Positions 1-10,300 of a stretch of DNA of 64,000 nt are shown piece by piece (the stretch's first letter is position 1; every line of letters starts with the position of its first letter). The position numbers and the translations under genes were made by a program. The notes under the pieces are model-generated. The model saw nothing but the letters and a program-made list of their open reading frames with translations. It had not been told where the DNA came from and ran no database searches. The stretch is from NCBI RefSeq assembly GCF_021917145.1, contig NC_061062.1, forward strand, positions 11,187,788 to 11,251,787, written 5' to 3'. Source of the DNA: Hypomesus transpacificus. Its lineage: Eukaryota > Chordata > Actinopteri > Osmeriformes > Osmeridae.

Positions 1-2815
1 ATTCACTGAATATTCACTGCTTCCAATATCATCATTAAAGTGTCCCTCTTTTTTATGCTTATACTTACATGGTGATTAGTTACAAACTGACAGGCAAGCC
101 TCCTTCAGGGATTGAGGACCTGAGTGCAGCATAGAATAACATTTCTATGCATAGTCATAGAGTGACACACTGTCATTTCATCGCAGAGTAGAACCCTTGA
201 CAACAACAGGGTTCCTAGGCGTGCAATGGGCTGTGGCACAGGAGGCACAGGTTGTGTGTTGCTTCCCCATATGCTCCTGCTACTCAGACTGTAGAAAGCA
301 GGCGTGCACCAGGCGGCAAGACAGACTCTGTCCGATGCGTTGGCTTAGGGGAGACTGGGATCTTCGCTTTGAGGAAACGTGCTGGTGTTATGTCGTGATG
401 TGTTTCCAGGCTGTTCTTCCTGTCTGTGGTGTTCTCTCCTGCTGTCCCACACTCTGCTGGTGGCTCTGAAGAGGGGCTTATGTAAGTACGGTCCTTGGGG
501 GAAACAGAGCTGACAGCTTCCAAGTCCCTTCACAGCGAATATGCTGATGAATGTGTTGCGTGGACCGTTAGGGGGAAATAGCAGAAATTTTTTCAGGGAA
601 GTTTAGAGTTATGATGTTACACTTCATTATCGAGCACAGTCTTTATACGGCTACCATACTCTTCTTGCTTGCCACAGTGACATTAAAATGTAAAGGTGTC
701 TCTTCACATGGAAATCCATCAGGACTGCCAAATGTGTGTGTGTATGCGTGTGTGCATGTGTGTGCGTGTGTGTGTGTGCCAAATATTGTACACTCCCATT
801 CTTCCTCTCCTGGTTATCTTAATGAGACAGCTGTATTTTAGCTAGGCACAGATAGTGAAAATATGTCACTGACTTCTTCTCTTGAAACTCAAGGATGGAT
901 TCTGGATAAGTGTCTTGATGGCCATAGGAACGTGATCTGAATTTTTAACAAGCAATTCAGAAAGGAAGAGGTTTGATTCTATCCAACCCCTGTGGCTTAA
1001 GCAGTAGATCCATGTCTGGCTTATCTTTTTCAATACGTCCTATGTTTAACATTTTAAGTGGAAAGAGAAGTATGAATATTTTGATCAGTAAGGTGGCCAT
1101 AAAACCTGTCGCTTCTTTTCTGAAGGTCATCCACTTCTGCCATTTATATGAAACTACAAACTTGGGACATATAGCTATTCCTGCTACCATCTTTCCTTCT
1201 GTCTTTCCATGGTGTGATTTGTCATCTGCCGACCGTGTAATTTACTTCTACACTTCTGCTTATAGTGACATTTATTCCACTAAGAGAGTACATAAGTACA
1301 TAGAGAAATACACTGCAGTGTCTTTTTGATACCACTAGATGGGGGAAACATTTTGCGGATCATCAAACATCCATGAAGGTGGTGTAGTGTAAGCGTGTTA
1401 ATCCCTGGCTATAAATTGTTGCATATTTGCATACTACTTGTTGTCCTTATTCTTTATTCCTCTTTGTTGCAAATGGACATTTGACCTTTTTTTATGTTTC
1501 ATGCAACTTGTTTTTGCTGAGTACACACAGACTAACACGTTTCTTTAACAATGTTGCTTTGTGTAATACCAGGCTAGATATCAATGGGACTTTGTGTTAC
1601 AATCTGGGGTTGAGCTTTCTTTAGTTCTAGGCACAAGAGGTTATCGTGGGGCAGGAATGGTAAGGTGGGCAAAGGCTTAGGCAGGTCTAACCTTCACTCT
1701 CCACATTTTCACGCAATATTTTGATCTAACAGGCAGCAGTAAGAAATAAACATTTCAGAATCAGTCAGCTCCATTCCTTTGGACAGAGTGAAAAACCAAG
1801 TGCCATATTGTTGGAGGATACGTAGGCCTATTGTTGAACAACATAGAATCCATCAGTTATGATTTTATAGCTGTAGTCATTAGACCTCCCCGAATCATGT
1901 TGTTATTTATTTCCCATCATGTGGCCTCACTATATGTCCATTTTGAACATGGTCATACGGTACATTAGCTGTTTTGAGGGGATGTTTTCCTAACCATGCT
2001 GGGGAGACAATTATTGAGATTTACTCCACTTCCTAAAACTTGGAAATGTGAAATGACTATTAAGATCACTAGACAAATTAAAAAGGTAATTGTTTAGCTA
2101 AACTATTTTCTTCTCTTGTGTATCATATCTATAGTGAGGATGAATATAATGCCAAATATTCATTATTTGTAAAGAAATATATATAGATCTTATATAAATA
2201 TATAATATATGCTTCATTAAAACATAATTATTTTCTTCTCTTGCTCATGTTTTGTTCATTTTATTAAGTCTTTTTAACTTATTTTGATAAGCTGTTATGA
2301 TGGCATGCAAAATCTACTGATACTGAATGTATGATTTATTCATAACCTTTTGTTGGAAGTATTGACACTGATACATGTATGTATGTTTTTGTTATTTATC
2401 ACAGATGCTCTGTGCAATGTTTACCAATGTTCACACCAATACATTTTTTATATGATTTCTGTGATTTTAAACACTTAACAATGTATTTTCCTCCATTTTC
2501 CATGAGCTATTTAAAGATTTTGCATCTTTGATTAGTTTAATAATTGCTGAGATCATCTAATGTAAATACTTCTGCAATTAAATTTTTTGAAGAAAACGTT
2601 TAAAAGTTGTTGATGATTTGAATGATCTGTTCTTATTTCTTGACTCCTTTCAAATATTGCACTTTTTTTCTTTTTCACATGTCGATTAATAGAAAATGAA
2701 GGATGTGGGCCTTTATATTTAAGATTACATCAAACGCTGAAAGTTTCCTGCTGAAAAGAAGTATCTCACAAAAAAGCCAAAAATCGTCACTTTAATAGAT
2801 CTCAACTCGACATTG
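1..2815. other. Upstream intergenic / possible 3' UTR of preceding gene
   Basis: I see no coding exon here. Short open frames lack homology or splice context, and one (611-841) runs through a TG-rich stretch. From about 2100 the sequence is very AT-rich, with a perfect Pumilio-type element TGTAAATA at 2561-2568 and several T-rich blocks, as in long 3' UTRs of neuronal genes. In human the gene before CLN8 on the same strand is DLGAP2, so its 3' UTR or flank is a reasonable guess, but nothing here proves it. Confidence 0.35.
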
Positions 2816-2819
2816 CCAG

Positions 2820-3001
2820 GGCCAATCCAAACCCTATCTGCAGGTTATTGGCCAATGGAAAAGGAGAGACTCTCCATAGAGGCGGGATTTCCTGTTTAGC
2901 ATGACCATATGACAATATTAAAGTCATGTGATAAAAAGTGAAATGAACATATACAGAGATTTGGTAAACTTGAAGCGTAGGTTTTACAGTTTCTCAAGCA
3001 G
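2820..3001 (+). promoter_or_regulatory. cln8: Probable cln8 promoter and untranslated exon 1
   Basis: Two CCAAT boxes (in GGCCAATCC near 2820 and GGCCAATGG near 2852) and an M-box-like TCATGTG at 2924-2930 precede a strong splice donor (CAAGCAG|GTGAGC, exon end 3001). A matching acceptor TTTTGCAG ends at 3676, and the coding exon follows. The exon 1 start is not defined by the sequence. M-box/E-box elements are bound by the MITF/TFE family, which controls lysosomal genes; that link is inference. Confidence 0.5.
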
Positions 3002-3352
3002 GTGAGCGCTAACAGTTGTTTTCCTTGGTGTATGAACGAAACAGAAGTGTTAATTAGTTTTTGTTAGTCAGCTGGATCGTTCCGATGGCTGACAGATATG
3101 TTTTGTTTGTACTGAAGCAAATTATTTTCGAGTTCACCGCAATCATTTAGATTGAAATTATTAATAAAACGTTGCAACGTAGCCTAAATGTGAACGTTTA
3201 CTGTAGAGATACATTTGTCAGGTCCGGACACCGTTATAATATGTAATCAGTAGCACAAGTGTACTGTTATGCTTTGACTTTTTACTGTATTAACTATATA
3301 TCTGGCTTTACGTGAGGAAAGTATTTTGTCTTGTACTCGACTTGACTGCAGA

Positions 3353-3382
3353 AAGTGGATCTGAGATTTCTCAGATCCACTT
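3353..3382. repeat. Perfect 14-bp-arm inverted repeat
   Basis: The arms AAGTGGATCTGAGA and TCTCAGATCCACTT are exact reverse complements separated by TT, inside the first intron of cln8. The loop is too short for a microRNA precursor, so this is more likely a simple palindrome or an element end. Confidence 0.8.
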
Positions 3383-3468
3383 GACGTACACAGCTGTCAT
3401 TTTTTTGTGTCGAGCCTTAGTCAGACCAGCAAACCGATTATTCATTTATTTGTATTTTAAGTAGATGT

Positions 3469-3642
3469 CCAGGGGGCTATTCCAGAAAGCAGGTTATGCA
3501 ACATAACCAGGTAAGTTAACCCACCAGCTGATTCACAATGTTTCAGCAACCTACTGGCAATTTGCTCCAACGCTGGGTGTCAGCTGGGGAGTTAACTTAC
3601 CCGGGTATGTCACATATCCTGCTTTATGGAATACCCCCCTGG
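3469..3642. mobile_element. Foldback MITE in cln8 intron 1
   Basis: The 174-bp element has long imperfect terminal inverted repeats. The left end starts CCAGGGGGCTATTCCAGAA and the reverse complement of the right end starts CCAGGGGGGTATTCCATAA. The arms pair over about 50 bp through GTTAACTTACC-type inner sequence. No transposase is present, so it is non-autonomous. I could not define a convincing target-site duplication and cannot assign the superfamily. Confidence 0.75.
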
Positions 3643-3764
3643 TGATTTGATGATAACTTACATTTCTGTTTTGCAGGCTGTCAAAGTCTCGTATTCTGCA
3701 CATGGAAACCTCGCTAATGTAGCGTTAACCTGCAGACTTTTTTGTGTGGAGCACCATTCAAATC

Positions 3765-4994
3765 ATGTCCTCCTCCAGCACTCAACAGCCCCACGTTGAC
3801 CAGCCCAACAACCTTAGCATGGACTACTTCTCTTTGGGCTTCCGTGTGCAGCTTATTGGTCTGGGCTTTGCCTTCTACACAGCAGTGTTTCTCCTCTCCC
3901 ACGTCCTCTCTTTAGCCCTCTCTCAAACGTACCGCTCTCTGCTAGCTAAAGAGAAGGTCTTCTGGAACCTAGCCGCCACTAGAGCCTTGTTTGGCATCCA
4001 GAGTACGATAGCTGGGCTTCGGGCGTTGACTGAGGACTCAGCTGTGTCCAGAGAGAGGATTAGGGGTCAGGAGAATTGGTCATGGTTCAATGTGCTCACC
4101 GCCACTGGCTTCTTCGTGTTTGAGAATGTGGCGTTGCATGCCTCCAGTGTGGTGTTCAGGTCCTTTGACCTCCCCCTGGCTGTGCATCATTTCTTCGCCC
4201 TCTCGGGGTTTGTCGGGGCGGTGGTGTGGGACTCCCTTGGGCACTACCTTCCCATGGTCACTCTGTTGTTGGAGATGAGCACTCCGTTCACCTGTGTATC
4301 CTGGATGCTACTTAAGGTACATTTTGCGTTGGATTTATTCATCTTACTTATTGGTATTTTTCTTGAAATGCATTTTCTTTTAGCTTACCTTATTCATAAC
4401 GTCCTATTTGGTTCATGGGTGTTTCAGTTCTTCTTCTGTATTACATATTTAGCACTGAAACTGACGGAACCCTCTTAGAAAGTGGAACTTCTTGTATGAG
4501 ACAAGATTAGGCGACATCTGTGTTTTTTTTCAGGTTTTAGATACTCCTGTGCAAGACCAAATAAAATAATGATTTAAGTGTGTAATTAGCATTCTCTGTA
4601 AAAACTACTTTGGCTTCTTCAGATTGATCATACCAAGTTTACGGTTAATTTTACTGTCCTACTCTTCTGTCCCCTGTAGGCGGGTTGGGCCCAGAGCTAC
4701 TTTTGGAAGGCCAACCAGTGGGTGATGATCCACATGTTCCACTGCAGGATGGTGCTGACCTACTACATGTGGTGGGTAACCTGGTGCCAGTGGGAGGAGT
4801 TCAACCTCTATGTGGCCCTGCCCCAGCGCCTGCTCTTCCTCACTGGCCTGGCCCTCATCACGGTCCTCATCAACCCCATATGGACCCACAAGAAGACCAT
4901 GCAACTCCTCAACCCTGTGGACTGGAATTTCAGCAACAAGCCAGCACCCCCAAATGGCCCCACAATGGACCAAGCCAAACCCCACACTAACTGA
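3765..4994 (+). CDS. cln8: CLN8 TLC-domain ER transmembrane protein
   Basis: The coding exons are 3765-4316 and 4680-4994 (288 aa; human CLN8 is 286). Exon 2 begins after the acceptor at 3676; the donor is CTTAAG|GTACAT and the next acceptor CCCCTGTAG. The start is the ATG at 3765 (A at -3), not an in-frame GTG upstream. The protein is a polytopic TLC (TRAM-LAG1-CLN8) membrane protein. Recognisable stretches are [19 protein letters not shown], the His-containing [26 protein letters not shown] at the exon junction, [13 protein letters not shown] and LLNPVDWNF near the C-terminus. Known family role: an ER-to-Golgi receptor that helps export lysosomal enzymes; loss in human causes neuronal ceroid lipofuscinosis and EPMR. 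The C-terminus lacks the dilysine ER-retrieval signal (KKRP) of the human protein. Gene order with arhgef10 and kbtbd11 supports orthology. Confidence 0.95.
4317..4679 (+). other. cln8: cln8 intron 2 with readable ORF extension and poly(A) signal
   Basis: Reading on past the donor, the exon 2 frame stays open for 54 codons to a TAA at 4476-4478. It would add a very hydrophobic tail with stretches such as [12 protein letters not shown] and [11 protein letters not shown] canonical AATAAA follows at 4560-4565, still inside the 363-bp intron. An intron-retained, intronically polyadenylated form of 237 aa is therefore possible but unproven. Confidence 0.4.
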
Positions 4995-6990
4995 GAGAAC
5001 TTGGGACATAGGAGTGTTCTAAAAGGGGTTACATTTCGTCTTTATACTTTTAAAGGTTATGGAAGGTTAATTTAGAAACTATTAAGTATCTGAAGGTGGA
5101 AAATGAACGGAACTACTTTTTAGGCATGTGTGTTTTTCAGAGTATGTGAATGTTACGAGACTGAAAGTGTGGACAATGCCTTACAGTAAAAAATAATCAA
5201 AAGCATTCATTTACACAGTCAAATGTCTTAGTTTTGGGTGGTAAAAAAAGTGGACCCAAGGCTTTAGTTGGTTTACAGCTTTTGCTTAAGGTTTATCGTA
5301 TTGTTTTGGAGGTCAAATTTGTTAACTAAAGGAGGTGTTAGCCGTACTTTTGTGGCAGAGGGTGTTAACCGAGCAGAAGTGTTTGTGGTATGAATGTGCA
5401 CTAGTGTGCTTGGTCATCATTCACAATACAGCCAACACAGGATTCCTTTAGCTCAGCACACAATTCTCATAATGCTCACACAATTCAAGATTCAGCAAAT
5501 GAAGAAATTCTTAACACATTTTTAAATGCTATTTTATGCATACTTTTTGCCTAAGAATATGCTATGCTTTTGTTAAATCGCCTATTTTAATGTTCTTGTC
5601 AAGGTTCCACTGCTTTGGTGATTCGTTCCTCATCGCAGATAATTTCGTACTGATTCAGAGTAGTCCATTTCTGTCAGGGGCCATGTCATGTGATGAATGG
5701 AGGTCACGGGAGTGGAGAGAAGCACTGCTTTCCTCAGTCACCAAAGATAAATTACTAGGCTAATAACTAGCACCACGTCCCAGGGTGAATCCATACTTTA
5801 AACTAATCATTGTTTCTGAAGACTTTATGGGGTCTCATACATTGAACTATCACTTCCTCCACAAAGCTGCCTAAGTGGACAATTGCATCAGTTGTTTCAT
5901 GTGTCCCGTGGTTTAGTGATATAACTTTATTTTGTAGAGCGAGTGCATCAACAATTTATTTTGTTTTTTTTCTCATTGAAATTCTATCAAATGAAAGCCC
6001 ATGCAATTGTGTAAGCCATGTCAATATTGTCTTTCCTTTCAAACAAGTTAAAGTACAATATTTTGAGAGTTTTCACTGTTGAATTAACTATTCTCTCCTC
6101 ATTTGGATACTGTTGATGTTACATAATTGTTGTTTCATACCAGATGCTTCTCAGAAACCATAAGACTACTTATTTTTTGTTTTTTAAGAGGTAACTTTGT
6201 TAATTTATACCATGACAACCATTTCACATAGATAATGTGTGTACTGACAATTGCAGTGTTAACATCCATTGTTGTATTAGGACTGATATTTTAAAGGCTG
6301 TAGATTTTTATCACCTACATGAGTAATCAGTCTTTTATTAGGTGTTTGGTCAATAATTATCATAATTAATGTTAACAGTCAGAATATAATTTCCCTGAAT
6401 TTAATGAGACCCCACCAAGCCACAGACACACTTGTACAGAGTTTGTACTTGAGCTTCTATTAAAAACAGTTACATCTGACCAATCAGGCCTCTCCATCGC
6501 TTAATAAGATTGTTCAATGAACTCTTGGGCAAAGGAAATGTTATTTGTCTTGATGCTTCCTGAAATTTTGTTTAGGCTATAGTCAAAACGTTGCCACTTA
6601 AAATTAATCAGGCACAAAGATAGAAAGGCTTATTGTAGGTTCTCGTTTGCTGAAACAGAGGCAGCAAACACATTTCTCTTAAGACTTTTTTTCACTATGA
6701 AATGCGTTACTGTTTTCATCCACTAGATGACAGATTTGGATAAGGTGTGACATCGCTGTTAACGTCAGCATCATTTACTCAAGCTGCGCCACTTCAATGG
6801 TTTTACATGCAGTATTTTTTGAACGTCTTTTGACGTAGTAAAATTGACGTTTTGAATAAGATAATTATGGGATGAATGAAAGCAGACTACTAGACTTTAA
6901 ATGCGTAACGTAAAGAAACACGTCTTTAAAGGGATTTAAATTCCCAAATGTCTTCTTTTTAACTCTGAAAGTTTTTTAATTCACAGCTGT
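4995..6990. other. cln8 3' UTR and intergenic AT-rich sequence
   Basis: No coding exon or RNA gene is visible between the cln8 stop and the probable arhgef10 promoter. The first part is presumably the cln8 3' UTR, but I found no clear AATAAA within 1 kb of the stop. The sequence is AT-rich without obvious terminal repeats. Confidence 0.5.
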
Positions 6991-7312
6991 TTGAAGAAGC
7001 CACCTCACGGGTCACGTGGGACACCGTGGAACATACTTCATCAGAGAGCCTTAGGAATAAGACTGAGGGTCCTTCTAGCCAATTAAGTCCTCGTACCCTA
7101 AATCTCCACCAATGACACGCTAGCAGGAGGCGAGGTCTTCACATGGGAGTCAGTTTGCATCGAAAAGTAGTTGGAGTTGAGGGAAAATGGAAAAATGATA
7201 AAGTTATAAACTTAAAAGTTCATGCGGTATTTGTGATTGAATTGATGTATTAAACCCCTTCTGTGGAACGTTGGAAAATACGCTCTAATTCACGCTCTAA
7301 GATCTCAAAATG
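6990..7312 (+). promoter_or_regulatory. arhgef10: Probable arhgef10 promoter and untranslated exon 1
   Basis: A perfect E-box CACGTG at 7013-7018 (in GGTCACGTGGG) and CCAAT-like boxes near 7079 and 7109 precede a good donor, CAAAATG|GTGAGT, with exon end at 7312. The first clear acceptor of arhgef10 is 7 kb downstream at 14343-14344. The assignment rests on position between cln8 and the first coding exon plus the donor quality; transcription start is not visible. Confidence 0.35.
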
Positions 7313-10300
7313 GTGAGTTTAAATCTAGAAAACTATTTGTGTAGTTTAAACTTTTATTTGTTTGTTGTTTGAGTGTTTCAGCATTTTGACGTGTTGTTGG
7401 GCTATTCATAGCTGAATGAAAACAACATGTTTTTTCCGCATTGCTAAAATGCTTTTCCACTGTCTAGACCAAAAGTGGATTTCCGTTGTTAAAACGTGGC
7501 GATTGTCTTTGCCAAGCTGAGAAGCTGACAATCTGTCTACCTTTTTACTTACTGAGAACTGAAGAAATAGGCTAATTCTTGTTAAATCCGCAGCAAGTCG
7601 TATAGGCTATTTACATGACATTTCACCTATCCATTGGACATTCCAACATGGACAAAGGAATCAGGGTATTCTCATCACTTGAATCGTTTGAATGCATTAG
7701 CTCTGTTAAAATCTAGGATTTTGCTTTAAGATTGAGCACAAATAACACAAATGTAAGAATGGCATGTTCTCGCACATGTGTTCATATTTCTAATCGTTCT
7801 GGACAAACTCAATATCTTATGTTTTGTGAGGGCCATTGTGTGCTTTCTCAAGGGTGCAGGACAGGTGCGCACTGAGTGCAGAGAACATTGCATTCATACA
7901 ATTTTTATGTACGATTTTTAATCTGTCAACGCAGTAAAACCCACCGTCATTTACTTATTAAACATTAGTCTGAGCCACACATTAGTCCAAGAAATGTAGT
8001 CTGACTTCTCAACTTGATTTCCTGGTGTGGAATCCTACTTTGATATTGAAACACTGTGCTTAGGAATTGTTACACAACGCCAGTCGACAAATTCACTCAG
8101 TCATGCATGACATTCCTGCCTGAATCCAGTCAACTGGAACTCATATACAGTACAGTGTAACACTTCTATCACTCAGAAAAGCCTGATAAACAGTTTTCCT
8201 TAGTTAAGGTGCTTGCAACCTTCACCCAGTCCTACCAATACTTTGAGGAATCTGTGAGGCTTGAGCCTGGGGCTACGCTGGCAAAATAGATGGTTTAGAT
8301 CCGCTGGATGCTTTGATCTTCTCTCGTATTGTCTGGTTTTATGCTTGTCCAGTTCGCTCTGCATCAGGAGGGGTGGAAGAGTTGAGACTGGAGTCTGCAA
8401 AGTCTGCTCATGCATGTACGCACACACACTGACACAGACAGACACGCATGCTCTCTCTAAGACACACTCACATACACACTATGATGGCAATTTGCTAAGC
8501 AAATAGCCAGGGTCACTCTCTGTGAGCACAGATGCTTGTAGCCAGGCCTATATTAGCCCATCCACTTTAACAAGGAGTCCTAAAAAGGATTTAGGATTGT
8601 TGATGGGTGTGGAGCTCTCTACCTCCTTCCCCAAATCAACAGCAGAGCTCTGTGATGGTTACACAGGTGACCCTCGTAGTCAGACGTTGCTCCACCATGC
8701 ATGACACTTCTGCTTTGAAGAAGGGGAAAACACGCATCAGGTAGGCCAAACTGCAGCTTTTCACTATAATTGGGTCTTTTGAATTGGGAAGGTGATGCCA
8801 CAGTGCTATACCAGCATCTTACATGGGTTCATCAGTAGCATAACAGTAAATCTCTCAATGTCCATGGCTAGAAGCTCCATGACGGAGAGTAAGAAGACTA
8901 ATTGTACACTTGGCAGTGACTTGCTATTCTATTCCTGGCTGTTGTCGTCCAGTTGTTGTTGCTGCAGATGCAGCTTGAGAGGTACTGCTAAGAATCACTA
9001 GGCAGTCAGGGTTTTTAAGTTGGTAGAGGCTTCCAAAACAGATGCCTGTCAGGAGTGTTTTGTACTGATGGAGAGCATAGTGAAGGTCAGAGTACACAGT
9101 GGTTTTGCAGTAGGACATGCCTTTCATTTTTCTGAGAGTTGTGCTATCGTGGAGCCTGGTCCATGCATTCACCCACCCTGCTGCTGAGGGCTCAGTGAGA
9201 TGTGGGCTGGGGAGATGGACAACCCCTGCTGGATGGGTGACGGCACAGACTTTCTCCAGGGGGGATGGCAAATGTCACGTCTTACACACTTGTTTACCAG
9301 CGGGGAACATCTGTTTTGGAACTGCGAAAATATTTCACAGTTAGTCCATGTTGGCTGCTGTCAAAAGACCTATTCTGGAACATGCTCTTCTCTCTCAGCA
9401 CAATAATGACATGGATGAGACTGGTTCACATTAACTTGGGACCACATGGAATTTTCAGTGGGTGCTGTTTGAGTTCAGTTGATTTTGTTCTCCATTCTAG
9501 GAAGTTGTCACCAATGTATAGGCTAGCTCATTATTGTGACAATCGAAAGCTTTGACTTGGCCTGCAGTGATTTGATGTAATCTGATGTTGGGAGGTTGTT
9601 TGCTGCTGTTTGTTCCATAGCTGTTGAAGTGCCTCCCGATCCATTAGCATGACAGGCTAACAAAGACTCCTTTGGGACGTTCGTTCGTCCTCTCCCATGG
9701 CTCTATAGATGCCTTACACAGTGGGATATAGTGTTCCTCAAGCTGCACGTGTCGTGACTCTGTCAAGGCGCAGTCCGTGCTAGCACTGGGTGGGTGGGGA
9801 CCTCCTTTTGGAGTGGCAAGCTGTTGCGGTTGGCTCGATTTTTAATTGGATGGTAGGCTTGGTTTCAGTCTAAGATTCCAGTCTATCATTTGTTTCATGG
9901 CTTGTAAGTTCAAATGGAATGGCTTTAGGTCTGGTCAAAAGACAATGATTTCTGTCTTCTTTTTCTGTGAGGAATATTAGTCAAAAGAAAGAGTGGGGCT
10001 GGCCAACACTGTGTAAATCTGGATCTGTTGGGGTCATATTATGTGCAGGCATTACTGGTGGTAATCATGCTCCACTCTGCATTAGGCTGCACACTGGGGA
10101 GTTTAATGAACTTTACTGTAGCTTTGCCTGGGACCTCAGGGCATGTTATTAAAGCACACCAAGTACATCATTCACACCGGAACACTAATTTTTAATTACA
10201 AGTGATGTGAAATGCCACCCTGCTCCTCAGGCTACAGTTTATTGATCTCCCTGTCTGTGTGTCTGGAATGTAAAACCTCTCACAGAGCTGTATAACATAG

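Noticed and set aside
3369..3382. MicroRNA hairpin at the 14-bp palindrome
   Set aside because: A 2-nt loop and 14-bp stem are too small for a pre-miRNA.
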